Of a stretch of DNA of 12,550 nucleotides, positions 12,515-12,550 are shown one piece after another; the first letter of the stretch is position 1; every line of letters starts with the position of its first letter. Source of the DNA: Baffinella frigidus (taxonomy: Eukaryota; Cryptophyceae; Cryptomonadales; Baffinellaceae); contig MU646858.1 in the NCBI GenBank assembly GCA_026770585.1, forward strand, positions 38,886 to 51,435. Reading direction: 5' to 3'. The notes under the pieces were generated by a model. That model was not told the DNA's origin, searched no databases, and worked only from the letters and a program-made list of their open reading frames with translations. A program made the position numbers and the translations under genes.

Positions 12515-12550
12515 AACCCTACACCCTGAACCCTAACCCCTACACCCTTA
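12515..12550 (-). repeat. Degenerate telomere-like tract at the right edge
   Basis: ATAAACCCTACACCCTGAAC and similar variants; the tract runs off the window. Confidence 0.75.

Noticed and set aside
12057-12515. Poly-K, poly-F/S and GWGxTASSAS ORFs near the right edge
   Set aside because: Low-complexity CTT tract and tandem copies of an exon edge; the plus-strand reading ALSVADS(T/S)EAEEA fits the ankyrin context better.

Overview
The window is nuclear DNA of a eukaryotic microbe, most likely an alga or other protist with Arabidopsis-type (TTTAGGG/CCCTAAA) telomeric repeats. Reasons: interstitial TTTAGGG-like arrays at several places, short GC-rich exons joined by GT-AG introns with consistent phase, many foldback (MITE-like) elements, and large microsatellites. 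I cannot name the species. There is no rRNA, tRNA, CRISPR array, transposase or bacterial-style operon that I can see. Almost every long open frame is low complexity or repeat-derived; the real coding sequence is in exons mostly too short to stand out as ORFs.

I reconstruct two head-to-head genes separated by about 236 bp (4866-5101). To the right, on the + strand, is an ankyrin-repeat gene that begins with a signal peptide: exons 5102-5474, 5599-5741, 6969-7043, 8268-8390, 10001-10100 and one starting at 11031. All five joins use GT...AG and keep the frame, and the joined protein reads as consecutive ankyrin repeats. To the left, on the - strand, is a second gene that also begins with a signal peptide: exons 4865-4636, 3866-3816 and 532-437, all joined in phase 2. 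It resembles the short helicase-associated (HA) type of domain and runs off the left side or has further exons I cannot place.

The introns hold the rest. They contain a 189-191 bp terminal-inverted-repeat element in three copies, a ~135 bp element in three copies (one split by a nested 402 bp element), about ten other foldbacks, minisatellites of 21 bp and 22-23 bp, TCTA and CT/CA microsatellites, and telomere-like tracts.

The most striking pattern is that nearly every internal exon of both genes is accompanied by broken copies of its own edges. Pieces of the exon's 5' end with their AG acceptor lie upstream of the intact exon. Pieces of its 3' end with their GT donor lie downstream. This polarity is what repeated tandem duplication across exon-intron borders would leave if the intact reading frame is under selection. 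Several such copies abut telomere-like repeats, which there supply the 3' splice site (CCCTAG|G). The right end (11255-12550) is a degenerate minisatellite, a CCCTAAA array, two copies of a likely ankyrin exon 3' end, and a CTT-rich tract.
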